Assembly (NCBI GenBank): GCA_003415625.1
Contig: PYIU01000011.1
Span: 447,001 to 511,000 of the forward strand
DNA length: 64,000 nucleotides
Origin: Aquanectria penicillioides
Lineage: Eukaryota; Ascomycota; Sordariomycetes; Hypocreales; Nectriaceae
Reading direction: 5' to 3'
The translations under genes and the position numbers were made by a program. Below the pieces are notes generated by a model. It made no database searches. It saw only the letters and a list, made by a program, of their open reading frames with translations, and was not told the DNA's origin. This document shows positions 23,031 to 36,125 of the stretch, piece by piece. How positions within the stretch are numbered: position 1 is the first letter of the stretch; every line of letters begins with the position of its first letter.

Positions 23031-25895
23031 ATTCTAGGGGCGATCTAGCGTGTTATATTTGAAGGACAAGCAACTCCATGGCCAGAGCCTCAGCGTGTCC
23101 CTGGAACGAACGCTTCTACGCTTCCATCATGTAATTGTGTGCCCATGATACGTGGATTAATTTTGAAAGCAACCAGCGATTGGCCCGTCGTACGAGCCCA
23201 GGGTCATTATAGGTGCGCGTATGTGCAATGGTTAGTGCGCAATGGCATTGTCCGGACCGTTGTCTCAGACTGGGCCACATCAGGCTCTGAACATGGCCCT
23301 CCCAGCCCGTTCTAGCGGCTGCTTTTTGGAGCCACGGGGACCTTGACGCTGTCACATCCCAACGGACTTTGACAGCGTCGAACCACTGCCGAGCAAATCG
23401 GTGCTGCCAAGGTCGTTGCTGGTTGCCTAGTGCAGCCGGCTATCCGAGGCTGTCTCGGTGCGAGCCGGGCTCAAGCTTGGCGCTACGGCTGTTAGTCAAG
23501 TATGGTCGGATTTGTGTGATCAACACGTCGGACAATGGCGTCACACTTTTACAAAAGGGTGGAAGAGTAAATAAATGTTATCTGTTTCACGGTTGATAGA
23601 CGAAGAAATACGACAGCTTTCATCTACGTCCCAACTTAATCCCCAGTTGCTCAATGCCGTGATCCATTCTCAAACCTTTTTCTCCCTCCCTCTCCCCGGC
23701 CGGGGCCCCAAGTCTCCAGGTCTCCAGGTTCCCAGGTGGGGAGTCTCCTCACTCGGTAACAAGGACAAATTCATTTACTGTAGCCATGTGACGGACCGTA
23801 ACGGGCCGAATGCGGGGAGATTCTATCCACCCAACCCCATGGAGTCTCTGGCGAGTCTCCACTTGCAGTGCCTGTCGTGTAGGGTTGATGATCTGAGATC
23901 CTAGTCCAGAGCCCATGTCCCCCTACTGGCCCCCTTGGAGACCTTCTCCAACATACCATCACAGAGCGTAACGTAACGTGCAGTTCGTCTGGGCTTGGCC
24001 TATAGCAGTCGGCCGTTGAGCATCACCACACCACTCAAGTGGGTTTGTTAGCGGCCAGCGTGGAGAATGAGGGGGCAGAAAATAAAGAAGAAATCACCCC
24101 GTGCGAGGGGTTTTTTTTTTTTGCTGTCGTGCTCTCGTGACGAGATCAGCAGCTAGTTTCTCCGCGTTTTGTTTAAGCTATCGACTGATCTGTTTCATGA
24201 CTTCATAGTGGGATGGATGAGTGCTGATTGTCGGGCTTAATGGCTTGCTCAACACGGAACAGCCACCCATGCACCGTCGAGTCATTTCCCCCTTGAGCCG
24301 CTTCTATGAGATGGCAGTATTCCCAAGTCCAGTTCCCAATTCATCCACCGCTTGTCACCAGGCCGTTACTGGGGAGGTGCCGTAGGATGGTTTGCCCCAA
24401 CGGCTGTCTTAAAGCGGCTTCTGGAGATTAGGAACATGTGATGATGCGCGGCAATGCACAAGGTGAGAAATGATGGATCATTCAAGGTTCAATTTCATCA
24501 ACGAGTTTATTGTTATCGTCTTGGATCATGCATAAGAAACACTGGAGCACGTGTTGCACTCGGCCGTAAACTGGTTCGCATGCATCCTTCTCCAACTTTT
24601 CGGGTCAACCCTAAAAACTTACCTGGTCAAGACCTCGTGGCCATGCAGACCCGAGCTGTCACGAAGCACGTGGCGGACAAAGATGATGGAGGGGGTTCGC
24701 TCTCGGAATTTATAATGATTGCGGCGGCTAAAAGACTTAATATCCCACAACGCGGTGGTGGTGGTGGTAGTGGTGCGTGAAAGACTGGGATCCAGATTTC
24801 CGGGTGCTTGCTGGAACCAAGAAAGTCACGACATATCCGGAGCCATCCACGTGGGCGTCTTTGTATACTATTTCGAATATACTGGGAGCAGTCCCAAATG
24901 TACTTTAGTCCACGTCAAATTAGGACCCAGAGCGAGAAATGTGATTATTGATGATGCGTTGATTGTCATGCCCTTGACACTTATCTTACAATTCATATCT
25001 TGTTAATCTTCTATTTCTTATCGTATCGTTTGATTCTTGTACTCAATGCTAGATCTAGGGTAGTACCATGCCCTGCTTGTCGGCTTCTCGGCACACCACC
25101 ATGGTCATGCCCCTAGTGCGGTTGGATTGTCGGGGTTTTCGGCAAACTTGCGCAAAGATGGAAATTGGGTTGTCACACTAAATGTTAGATTCCCCATGCT
25201 GGCATCTGAGCATGGTGGGGGAAAATATGCTGGAAAAATCCGGGGATAGATGACAACATCACGATAGATTGAACCCGTCAAGGGCGTTGGTGATGGTGGG
25301 ACGCTCCACAAATCAGGATTGTTATCGTCCTAACAGAAACAGGCTCGAATTCAATTATCCGCGGATCTATCCGTTACCACAAGACCCATACGTGGGGGTC
25401 TCATGAACAAAACGCTCCTTGGACGAGAACACGACGCTTCGTGTAGCTGAAGGCAGGACGGGCTACTGGCACATGCGTAACGAGAAGCACTAACCTAGGA
25501 CTTCGTTCCTCATTCGATAATTGTATATTCCAGTGGACCGACCATCGCCCATCTGAACGCCAAAGGAGAATCCACACTATTGGGCTCAGATCGGTGCCGA
25601 TAGCCGATTATCTCGGGGATATGGGGCTGACATTGTAGGCTATTCTACTCCGCACTACCAGATTCATTCTGACGTACGTTCAGCCTTCAATCTCCCAGTT
25701 GATCTGTTTCTCACGGTTCATTCCTAATTTTAAATGGCCCAGGGTCCTTCCGTTCCATTTTGGGCTCTAGTTCAGTTTCGTTTTACATCAATCGTCAACA
25801 CCGCCTCACACTGGGCAGCCTTTTCTTGGAGTGACCTCCATCTCTAGACCTGGCGATTGGCTGTTTCAGCAACGCTCTTACTACACTACATCGCT
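23031..25895. other. Intergenic region
   Basis: About 2.9 kb without a supported gene. Contains a T-run at about 24112-24121 and a GGTGGT simple repeat at about 24754-24774. Short frames (24454-24780, 24719-25006) have no family signal. Confidence 0.55.
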
Positions 25896-27231
25896 ATGGA
25901 CGACACCCAAGCGCGAACCATCTCTGGAGACGATGCACAAGGCCGAAACCGGCAAGACTTGAGAATTCGAACATGTTCCCTAATTCAAGTTAGAATGGGC
26001 ACATGCAGTTTGAAAAAGAAGGTACTGCATTTTGAGAGATCTAACTAAGATTGTCACGAACTCATCCGGGCTTCCCCATAGCTTCCAGACGATGTATATG
26101 CACGTATACTCGACAACAAGCTCAACCAGCTTCGAAGGCTCTCACACATCTGTCTTAACTACACCTAAAGTACAGAGCGGGCAGTTGAGAGCTGGCTCCT
26201 GTGTGTCACGGAATTGCAGACCGCCTGGGTTCAGAAGCACGGCGCTACTCAAGGCCAATACTTCGATAGAGTTGCAGGCAGAGATTGAGTCCTCATTAAG
26301 CGCTGCAACGGAGAAGCTAGCCATCACTCAGAAACCTCTTGACACTGTGTAGAAAAATTACCGAAAGGCTGCTGACAGCGCGTTCAAGGCGCAGCGGGAT
26401 CTTATAGCTATTCAGATCAAAGTCAAGGGTCTTGAGGTTGAAGGTCAGACACTAGTGAAGGTCAATAAGATTCTTCTTGATCGCATTGCTACGTTTGAGC
26501 AGCTCAAGATTCAGATCACCAAGCTCAAGGGCTTCTTCGCTGCATTATCTACTATCGTGTATATAGTAGTTTAGAAGAAGGTCCAAGAATTCCATGAGGA
26601 TATTCCCGGTGTTGCAGTGGGCACCGAGAAGAATCAGATTCTGCGTCTGAATGACATTGACATTGAGATTATCTACAGCATTACTCTGTCGCAGATTAAA
26701 GCGTCTTTTGGGATTCAACAGACCACTGCGCGCATGCACTGCCAACTACAAGTAGAGCAAGTTTCAAAGGGCATGGAACTCGTCTGGGAACCCAGCCAAG
26801 TCCTCGAGGATCCCAGCACAATCCGTATCAAACGTGATGCCTTCAACTCGTGGACTGATGATACTTTAAAGATTATTGTTAAGAAAGTTAATTCTAAGTA
26901 CTAAGATATTTCGGACGGCTTGCGAGAACGCATTGAAAACATGGCCGAGCAGATGGAGATGCTGATGAAGGTCGGATTGACCCTGGATCTGACTTTTGTG
27001 GCCGCTATCAAGACGGGAGCTGCCACTGTCATGGAACATGTGGAGAAGACCATGCCTCAAGGGATGGCTGTTCAAGCCATGATTTGGGCTATTAGAGGAT
27101 TTGAAATGGGCAAGATCGTATGTTCAAGTCAAATTGGCAGATTTTCATCCATGAACCTCCAACCACCGGACGCAGCAGACCTGTTGAGGATTGAATTTCC
27201 TGTCCCCCATTCATCAAAACCCCAAGTTTAG
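25896..27231 (+). pseudogene. Decayed gene for an alpha-helical protein of unknown function
   Basis: A continuous coding signal beginning MDDTQARTIS is broken by in-frame stops. In the first frame there are stops at 26046 (TAA), 26079 (TAG), 26166 (TAA) and 26286 (TGA). After a frame change near 26260-26290 there are stops at 26350 (TAG), 26572 (TAG) and 26902 (TAA). Between stops the peptides are plainly coding: long amphipathic helices rich in K, E, Q and L, a hydrophobic GFFAALSTIVYIVV segment, and a C-terminal helical bundle with LDLTFVAAIKTGAATV. Long helices flanking a short hydrophobic hairpin are reminiscent of alpha-helical pore-forming proteins, but this is only an impression and I do not name a family. 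Every stop can be derived from CAA, CAG or CGA by a C-to-T change. Not expected to give a full-length product. Confidence 0.75.
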
Positions 27232-27995
27232 CCTATCAAAATTGCCAGACTAGAAAAGTTGGTTGCATCCATACGCAGGTGCCTGCTATAGCACCTGTTT
27301 CATTGTGATAGAGATGCCTTGTGCTCAGCATTACCTACTATTGCACTTCTTCTTAAGTGAAGGTTTTAATGCACAAAATGCTTTACTACGGGTTTTAAAT
27401 TTTGAACATCAGCTCAAAACTTTAGCTCCAATCAACATGTTGGGTGATCTTAATGCCCCGGTTTCTCCTTAGAACAGTAAAGGCATCCGAGCGGTGTTTC
27501 GTACCGACTACGTTATTATTCATCTATTTATCTTTCCAAATATGCAAGACTTCTTTTGCAAGCTGCAATGACCCTCGCCAGTAAGGCAGTCTTTTTGAAT
27601 AGGCGAGCCAATAGAAATGAATATAGATAGCGACCATATCATTGGCCTTATCATTAGGCAGGCTGTGTGTGTGCATGAGGCTGATGGCGGGGTAATTTAG
27701 GTTTGTCGGTGACGAGATACCCAAGGTTGACACCACGGTATTTCAACCTCCATCTTTTAGGAGAGTGATGCTTTCGAACCCAAGCCTTCCAATAAGAGCT
27801 CATTCTGGAAGTCGACACTTGATACCCTGCGCTGCTTCTTCTTCTATACTATATTCGGACCCCACAACAACCGTCGCAGCCTTGTATTGCATATAACTCT
27901 TCACAGCCTCATCTGAGCAGCCCGCCCTTATCATTTTCACAATGGTAATAAAACTCCACATCGAGTGATGTACTCCGAGTACAGGCTCTCCCAGA
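27232..27995. other. Intergenic region
   Basis: No gene seen. It holds the presumed promoter of the NLR starting at 27996. Confidence 0.5.
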
Positions 27996-30900
27996 ATGAA
28001 TACACGGCCTGGACCCCCTGAGACTATCCCCGCTACTGGGTTGTCTGTCGTGGTGCCTCATCTCAATCCCACACTAGAGTAGGTTCTCATCGTGCGGTTG
28101 ATCTTGAAAGCAGGCTTATAAAGTAGTATTGTCTTTGTTCATGGGTTCACTGGTCACCCGGAACGTACATGGAGACATAAAAGAGGCGATTCTAAACCTA
28201 ATCAAGCCGAGGACGACGAAATACGGGAGCCACAAGCTAAAGCACGACGACTGAACCCTTTCACGAAGGCACGCCAGGATAATGCTGACGCTCACTCTTC
28301 CGTATACTGGCCCCGTGACATCCTCCCCGGGACTGTCCCAGACGCCCGAGTCTTGACTTACGGCTATGATACCAATATCAGACATTGGACTGGGGAACCG
28401 ATCAGTCGCAATACAGTTGTAGATATAGCGTGGGATCTTCTTGTCGCACTCGAAGCTGAACGTCGAGACAAACCTTCGAGACCTCTTATATTTATTGTCC
28501 ATAGTCTGGGTGGAATCGTCGTCAAGGAGATGCTGCGGCGATCCGGCAGCTGCTCTGAGGGACAAGATCACCTTCGGGGAATTTTTGCTTCTACATCAGG
28601 CATCATATTTTTCGGAACTCCACATGGCGGGGCAGACCCTCGAGGATTTCTCCAGAACGTTGCTACATTGGTTATTAAGATGATAGGGTACAAGGTTAAC
28701 GAACAGATTGTGAACACTCTCCTGCCTTCTTCTGAACGTTTGAAGGAATTGAGAGAGGAGTTTAGTCCCATAGCACACAAGCAGAAATGGATGATTCATT
28801 CATTCCAGGAGCAACTGGGTGTCAAGTCACTGAATGGTCGCAAGGTATCCCCCAATATCATTTAACAGTTGAATTTGACTGACATGACGGGAAACTAGGT
28901 CGTGGAAGATAGTTCATCCTATCTCAACTTTCCCGCCATCGAGACGACCGAACACATCAGGCACAACCATACGGATATGTGCCGATTCACGGGGCCCGAG
29001 GATCCCGAGTACAAGAAAGTTTCTGCCGCGCTCCGACGAATTATATCCAATATACCCCAGAGCCGAAAGAACAATCCCCACGATTCACTTACCAAAGAGC
29101 AAAAGCGGCAACTGTGGAAATCTTTGACATTTGACCGAATCAATGACCGCCATACCACTATCAGGAGTGCTCACACAAGGACTTGTAAGTGGCTGAAGAA
29201 CAAGCAAGAATATATCGACTGGCTAGATCCTAGCAAAGTTTCTATCCACCGCGGCTTTCTCTGGATCAAGGGCAAGCCAGGCACAGGAAAGTCGACCTTG
29301 ATGAAATACGCCATTGGTCAAGCTCAATTGTTTATGAGGGAGAAAATTGTTCTCTCCTTTTTTTTCAACGCACGCGGCAAATCATTAGAGAAATCCACCC
29401 TTGGAATGTACCGTTCTCTCCTCTTGCAGCTTCTAGAGAGTATTCCAAGTCTTGAACGCATTTTCGACTCACTTCGGCTGCCGTCATGGCCTCAAGACAG
29501 CAGGATAACATGGAGTGTCGAATTACTGAAGGATCTCTTCGGGCAAGCCGTTCAACTTCTGAACCAATCCGAGGTTGTCAGCTTTATTGATGCGTTGGAT
29601 GAGTGCGGCGAAGATCAAATCCGGGATATGGTCTCATTTTTCCAGGATATTGGTGAACTAGCTATGAAATCTAACATCCGATTTCATGTGTGCTTCTCCA
29701 GCCGGCATTATCCACACATAACCATCAATTACGGGTTGGAACTAGTCTTAGAAGGCCAGGAAGGCCACACTCAAGACATTGCCAATTACATCAGCAGTGA
29801 GCTTAAAATAGGAAGCACTAAATTGGCGGAAGATATTCGATCTGAGGTGCAGGAAAAGGCCTCGGGCATCTTTATGTGGGTAGTCCTAGTCGTCGGTATC
29901 CTTAACAAGGAATATGACCGGGGCTATATACATGCATTACGAAAAAGGCTCAGAGACATTCCTTCCGATTTGCATGAATTATTCCGCGATATACTCACGA
30001 GAGATGGTGGGGATAGGACTGAGTTAGTCTTATGCATTCAATGGGTTCTTTTTGCAACAAGACCCTTGAGGCCCGAAGAATTGTATTTTGCCATTCTTGC
30101 CGGGACAGACCCTGACTCCTTGGGACCATGGGATCAAGACCTTGTCATTCCTGAGATTCTCCAGCGGTTTATGCTCGATTCATCCAAAGGACTAGTCGAA
30201 ATTACAAAATCGAGGAATCCTGTGGTTCAATTTATACACGAGTCAATACGCGACTTCTTGCTGAAGGATAACGGCCTTCAAGAGATCTGGCCGGACCTCG
30301 GAGATCAGTTCCAAGGGCAAAGTCACAACCAACTGAAGCAATGTTGTCTGAAGTATATATGTTTTGATATACCTGGGTCATTGGGCTTCCCTAAACTGCC
30401 AGCAGAGGCGCCTTCGAAAGACGCAGTTAGCCTCCGACGCCAGGCCAAAGAATCCTTTCCGCTTCTCGAATACGCCATCGATAGCGTGCTATATCACTCA
30501 AACCAGGCTGAATCTAGTAACATTTCACAAAGCAGCTTCTTGAAGAGCTTTCCCACCCAAGCTTGGATATTTTTGGCCAACCTTGTTGAGGAATATGAAG
30601 CGTACCGCCATACAGCAGAAGCCCCGCTCTTGTATTTACTTGCCGAGACAAACCAAGCCCACCTTATTACAGCTCATTTCCCCACGTGCTCGCCTTTGCA
30701 GCCAACTCTTGAACGATATGAGAACCCGTTTTTTGCAGCCCTGGCAACCGGAAGCGCCGATGCGGCGCGGGCGCTCGCTGAAGTTGAGCTACGAAAACAT
30801 ACAGAACCTGCGACCTCGTTCCAGAATCTTTGCCGGGAATTCTCCAATAACCCAAGTCAGATCCCAAATCTAGGCCGTGACTTTTCTCCCTTCAAGAAAC

Positions 30901-31628
30901 CACTCCTGAAATCGGCACAGCGGGGTGAGGCTCATGTTATTCGAGTACTACTTGCTACTGGCAAGGCAGATCCGAATTGTTGTGACTTTGCTGGGTGGAC
31001 GCCACTGCATTGCGCCGTCTTGAACGGGCACGTTGACATTGTTCAACTCCTCATTGGTGCGGGAGCCGACAAAAATGCTAAAGACGGGGGTGGTGGCACT
31101 CCGCTGCACTCTGCTGCTCTGGAAGGTCGATTCAATGTGGCACGACTGTTAGTCGACATTGGCGCCGAGCTGGACGTCGCCGATAGCAAGAGATACACAC
31201 CACTCCACCTCGCGGTTTGGCGAGGGCATTTTCATATAGTCAAGCTGCTTGTTGAAGCCGGTGCAGATAAGGAGATTAAAGATGGTGATACTGGTTGCAC
31301 ACCGCTACAACTTGCTGTTAATAAGCAACACTTAGACATTGCAAATCTGCTTGTTGAGGCAGGCGCTGATAAGGAGGCCAAGGATAGCAATGGAAACACG
31401 CCGCTATGCAGTGCTGTTCATCACGGTTGGTTGGATATTACGAAGCTACTTGTCAGAAGCGGTACTGATTTAGAGGCCAAGAGTGGCGAATGTTTGACGC
31501 CACTCCAAGTTGCTCTCAAATGGAACCACTTGGATATTGCAAGTTTGCTTGTTGACGCAGGTGCTGACATTAACGTCGAGGATAGTGATGGGCGGACGTT
31601 GCGTGACGAGACTTATTGGGGGAGTTAA
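27996..31628 (+). CDS. SesB-type hydrolase / NACHT / ankyrin NLR
   Basis: Three exons (27996-28078, 28127-28844, 28899-31628) give an intact 1176-residue protein. Exon 1 was found by splice logic: donor GTAGGT after ACACTAGA, acceptor TAG, restoring TLDIVFVHGF. Domains: an alpha/beta hydrolase of the SesB/DUF676-like class (HGFTGHPERTW, nucleophile HSLGGIVVK, FFGTPHGG, His in NHTDMCRF) at about 25-300; a NACHT with P-loop GKPGTGKST and Walker B-like SFIDALDECGED at about 390-560; a winged-helix-like linker; and about six ankyrin repeats at about 960-1170 (GWTPLHCAV, LLVEAGADKE). In fungi such STAND proteins are receptors whose N-terminal lipase-like domain is the presumed effector in heterokaryon incompatibility or defence; that role here is inferred from architecture. 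Confidence 0.92.
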
Positions 31629-32342
31629 ATATTAATCGACTTCTTTGGGAAAATCTTCCCCACTCAAGGCAGTCGGACAAAATATAGTATCGAACTACTG
31701 AAGGATCTCTTAGACAAGTCGTTAGGTCTTATAGGTTTGGCGAATCTCAAGGGAATGAATAAAAACCCTTTAGTGTTGCTTTAAACACAGTAAGTCCAGG
31801 CCCGTATTGACCTTCTATGGCAAGAAATGTTAAAACACTTGTATGATAAAGGATCAAGTGTATGATCAATCCTTCTGGTGGCTGGTAATGAAGGGAGAAC
31901 AGGCATATATATAACATAAGGGTATCATCCTTAGATCTGATCAATAACAAGAATTCAATTCCCTTATCCTCATAACCTACCTGACAACAAGAAAACCTGG
32001 GCAGACTACAAAAGTCCGAGAAGAGTATGTGGATTTTTCAATTGGAATCGTCTCCGAACCGAACCAATGTCTTTTCATTATGGATCTAAATGAGCTGCTA
32101 CTGGCGTTTTAGGCGAACCAGACGAGGTTGTGGAAATTGTCTTGTTTCTGTTTCAAGATTCCACCAAAAACATCAAAGGTGTGGATAAGATGGATGGAGC
32201 ATACACGGCTCGGTGACTTAGCGGTAATTTTCCCATCTCTTCGCATGCGCTCCAAATTTGCATTAAAATATGATACATATGCCTGTTAAAGCTGAAGACT
32301 AAAAGCTTTATTGATGGAAAATCACTGTTCGGTCTATCTCGG
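31629..32342. other. Intergenic region between convergent genes
   Basis: No gene or RNA recognised; AT-rich 3' flanks of the NLR and the gene at 32343-33175. Confidence 0.5.
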
Positions 32343-33175
32343 TCATGCAATTCCCCCACCCCAGTTCATCCCCATAGCACCACTAGGATGGTTTCCAAGC
32401 CGGGTTCTAACTAAAGATGGTTGTCAGCATGAATAAGCCTTGGGCGCGAATATCGATACTGCTTACTTTTCTCTAGGCTCAATGGCTCTGATAGCTCGCC
32501 CTGAGATTGCTTCCAGACCCTCGCGCACCAGCACGTCACTAACAGATCAAGGATTTTTTCCGGGAGTACTATTTTGATATGCAGTCTGGGAGGCTCGAAA
32601 ACCTTGCCTTCGCCATTTCGCTCTACCTTTGTTTCGATTGCAATCACTTTGCCGTCTGGAGACTTCCATGTTATATCGCTGCCTCCCTGGACGCGATTCC
32701 TGACGCTCTGCTCCGTCTTGAAATAGCCACGAACACTGAAAGAAGACGAGGCTAGGCCTCGTGACATGGTCACCTCTGGAAGGACCCGTGTAGAGCCTCC
32801 CTTGCCAACAATGGTGATGCCGCGCATTCCTTGACTTAGATAATCCGACTTGAAGTCGTAAATGTGGTCCCGTCGAGACCGGACCTTGGTCTGTCCGTTG
32901 GCCTCTGAGACTCGATATCGGATCTTTTCAACGCCGTAGATCGACGTTGACGCCTGGCATGGTGCGTTGCTGACTTCATACAAGAGATGATCTTGGTTTA
33001 TTCTAGAGTAAATCAAGCAACCATCCAGGACCAACGTCGGGCATTCTTCGAGTTTTAGTGGTTGGCTTTGCGCACCCTCCTGACTACTTTCAGGATTTGG
33101 GTACGCCGGTGGAGTACTCAGTATGGTTGACGGGCCACCGTCGGGGTCGTATGGGGGAAGCTGTTCAGGATCCAT
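32343..33175 (-). CDS. Fungal tubby/LURP-one-like fold protein of unknown function
   Basis: The frame begins MDPEQLPPYDPDGG and shows the layout of a widespread Pezizomycotina family. It has a Pro-rich PPxYxPxPE N-terminus, then a beta-barrel domain (LVLDGCLIYSR, LLYEVSNAP, SIYGVEKIRYRV, DHIYDFKSD, GYFKTEQ) resembling tubby C-terminal/LURP-one-related folds, which bind membranes or nucleic acids in other organisms. Read unspliced it stops at 32411. A good intron at 32466-32411 (GTAAGC donor, TGCTGAC branch, TTTAG whose TAG is that stop) gives exon 1 33175-32467 and exon 2 32410-32343, 258 residues, ending in a Gly-rich tail (MNWGGGIA). I prefer the spliced model. Function unknown; family assignment moderate. 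Confidence 0.7.
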
Positions 33176-34125
33176 GTTGTATCAACATCGACTTTTCGTG
33201 TAGACACATCACACCAACTCTTGTGCCTCTTTCGAGATTTAGATGCGTCTCACAAGGCCGCCGACGGATCTTGTATTCTAGAAACGCGTGGAAGTAACTA
33301 GGCCAAGGTGGCTCGCCGACACTGCTAGGGCTGTTAACCAGCAGGTTAGATGACGCAGTTATCAGCGTTGTGGATAAACCCCTCTTTTGATTCTTGGCAC
33401 AATTGTTCATTGGTTAAGAGTATGGGCGCAACGTACAGCCTCATTTAGCATGATCAGCAGACGTCACCTGGTTCCTATGAATTTTATCCGAGATAGGACC
33501 GACGAGTGTCTCAGTCAATGGTATAGGATAGGCTAATGGGAGTGGTAGTCTGACAAAATAACCTGCTGTGAACAACCCAAGTTATTCGGTAGGACATCTA
33601 CTGAAACTAGGATTTAGCACATCTCATTTCATTTTTTTTTCAAGACTCATTGCAGTACCCATGCATGTTTATTTATTTATTTAAATGTCTTAAATTGATT
33701 AGGTGTGGCAACAATAAACCCCGTGGCCCATCGTCTTCGGAAACAAACTCAATCTCGGCGTAATTGTCTAGAAATGGAACCATGACATGGACTATCTGAC
33801 CGGTAACATAGAATTTCATTGACCTGAGTGCAATCGGCGCCGATGGCCGACAGCTTCGGCGGCAGAGAGCCGATAAATGGTGTGTTGATTCTCCACTGTT
33901 CGGCTTCGGCCTCCGCATTCCAGCATTTCTAGCTTATGCACCCCGGCTCCTCCCTGATTTCCACGGCTAGAATGCGGGGAAGAATCCGCATTTTAGTCTT
34001 CTCTGGGGTTTGCTGCGGTGCCGCTCAATAAAGCATAGAAATATATAAATGACACAGTTTGCTTGAATAAACGTCGCATAGATTCCTGGCTTATTACCAG
34101 CTAGTCATCGGGTGAAAGAACCAAC
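33176..34125. other. Divergent promoter region
   Basis: No supported gene. Contains a (TTTA)n microsatellite at about 33667-33685. It separates the minus-strand tubby-like gene from the plus-strand tannase. Confidence 0.5.
34042..34050 (+). promoter_or_regulatory. Candidate TATA box of the tannase-family gene
   Basis: TATATAAAT lies 76-84 bases upstream of the start codon at 34126. It is a strong match to TATAWAW at a usual fungal distance. Confidence 0.5.
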
Positions 34126-35830
34126 ATGAAGTATTCTCGATTGGCCACTTTGGGGACCCTTGCCTTGTCAGGGAATTCCTATGGCCTTGAATGCTCTCAT
34201 TTGAATAACGAGCACCTAGGATTTCCAAAAGGAGTTTACTACAACGCCACCGATGTATCTGCGGGATCTTTTGAAACGTCGAATACCTCTTATAACCAAG
34301 TTGCGTTCTGCCGAGTAACTGGATGGATCCCTTATGGCCAGGATGGCAACAACACACTCATATTTGAGTTATGGCTGCCGGAGAAGTCTAAATACAATAA
34401 TCGATATGTGTCCGTGGGTAAGTATTCCCCAGCCGCATTTTCTCTATGAAAAACCTCGCTGATGTAGCCAGGCAATGGTGGATTTGCTGGATCCATTGAC
34501 TATGCATCGATGATAGGTCAGGTAAATAATGGATATGCCGTCGGAGGGTAAATAGCCCGTGTCCCTTCTATGCACGACACTGATTTTAGAATAGAGGAAA
34601 TGGAGGCCATCCCGTATCCGACAATGGCGAGACAAAATCTGGCTCATATGTTGCCTTTTTTCATGACCGCTCCAAGATCCTGACCTGGATCCGGAACTCA
34701 ATTGCCATGTTCTCCAAGCCAGCAATGAAGCTTGTGGGTACTTATTATGGCAAGGCACCATCTAAAACCTATTACGTTGGTTGCTCCACGGGAGGCGCCC
34801 AGGGTTTCGCTTTGGCACAATATCATCCACAGCTTTTTGACGGAATCTCAGCGGGCTGCCCAGGTAATTGGTACTCACACCTTATTTTGTCGTTTCTTTG
34901 GAATGGATTGAATTCTGCGGTAAGATGTCCCCTCTGCCATGTATGCCGAAGCTAATGGGGTGGAATCAGAGTGATGAAGCTTTCCTCAGTCAAGACGCCC
35001 TTGACTTCATAACAAAGGCTGCACTTGACGAATGTGATTCTATCGATGGCACTCTAGATCGAGTTATTGCTGACCCAGCCAAATGCTCATTTAATGTGAC
35101 ACAGCTTCAGTGTACCGAAGGACAGTCGCCCGTCGTAGACAACAGCACAGCTTGCCTCACTGAAGCACAAGTCGCCAACGCAAAGAAATTTTATGCTGGT
35201 CCTAAAAACGTCGATACAGGTAAACCAGTGTACCCTGGGTTCGCACCAGGGTCAGAAAGCGCCTGGATGAACCAAGAGGCCAATCTCAACAGCGGGTATG
35301 CGACGCCTATCCTCCAGAACCTGGTCTTCAAAAACTTAAGCTATGATTCGACAACTTTCAACTGGGCTTCTGATATAGATCTTGTGGATGAAGTGGCTAG
35401 CCCTCTGATTGATCATATCACAAACGACTTGGAGGCATTTCGAAAGAATGGCGGGAAAATGATTGTTACTCAAGGTAAGAAAAAGAAAAAGTGTTCTGTC
35501 TTGACAAAGGACTGTGGTTTTTAATGTTACGATATAGGCTGGGCTGATCCATATAACGCACCATATTGGCCGATCGAGCATCGTGAGCAGCTTCGCGAGG
35601 TATCTGGCAAGGCCCTGGACTCATATTTTTCCCTCTTCATGATTCCTGGTGGGGGTCATTGCGGTTCTTCCGCCCCTTATTCGCATGTTCCCGCAAAGTA
35701 CAACACCCAAGATCAGCTTGTGGCTTGGGTTGAGCACGGAAGGGTTCCACAGACAATTGTAGGAACAGAACCTGCCGATGGTAGCGATGCCACAGCTACC
35801 CTCAAGCCGTACCCTCGAGAAACGACATAG
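34126..35830 (+). CDS. Tannase/feruloyl esterase family secreted hydrolase
   Basis: Five exons (34126-34417, 34472-34547, 34595-34919, 34970-35474, 35538-35830) give 496 residues; all introns are 47-63 nt. A signal peptide (residues 1-20) is followed by the tannase fold: VSVGNGGFAGSIDY, nucleophile elbow YVGCSTGGAQG, FDGISAGCPGNWYSH, catalytic Asp in QGWADPYNAP and His in PGGGHCGSS. The Cys-Ser pair and His-Cys pair give the CS-D-HC arrangement, in which a disulfide holds the catalytic Ser and His together, as in characterised fungal feruloyl esterase B. The enzyme should cleave feruloyl or galloyl esters in plant cell-wall material outside the cell. Several N-glycosylation sequons are present. 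The frame is intact. Confidence 0.92.
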
Positions 35831-36125
35831 GTAGCAGGTTGAATTAAATACCTGATCATTGTACTTAAATCAACACATTGGGTAGTAATTTAAATGCATT
35901 CTAGAGAAGTCAATGTGTAAAAAGGGGCCTTGAAGGTAAGAAAGCCTCGGTGTAGAGGTGGTAACTATATTGGTGACTCTGGCCAATTTTCTAGCAAACC
36001 TGCAGCAAACTATCACCATGAAATCATTTAGGTCATTTTCCCCCTAGGCTGAAGTTCTGTCTCTTCACCAGTGTTCCACTGCTCTCGCTACCTGACCAAT
36101 CGCAGACCTCTGTCATAATCACAAA

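Noticed and set aside
32411..32466. Unspliced C-terminus of the tubby-like protein
   Set aside because: Its stop TAG coincides with a good intron acceptor, and splicing from GTAAGC keeps frame; the spliced form is more likely.
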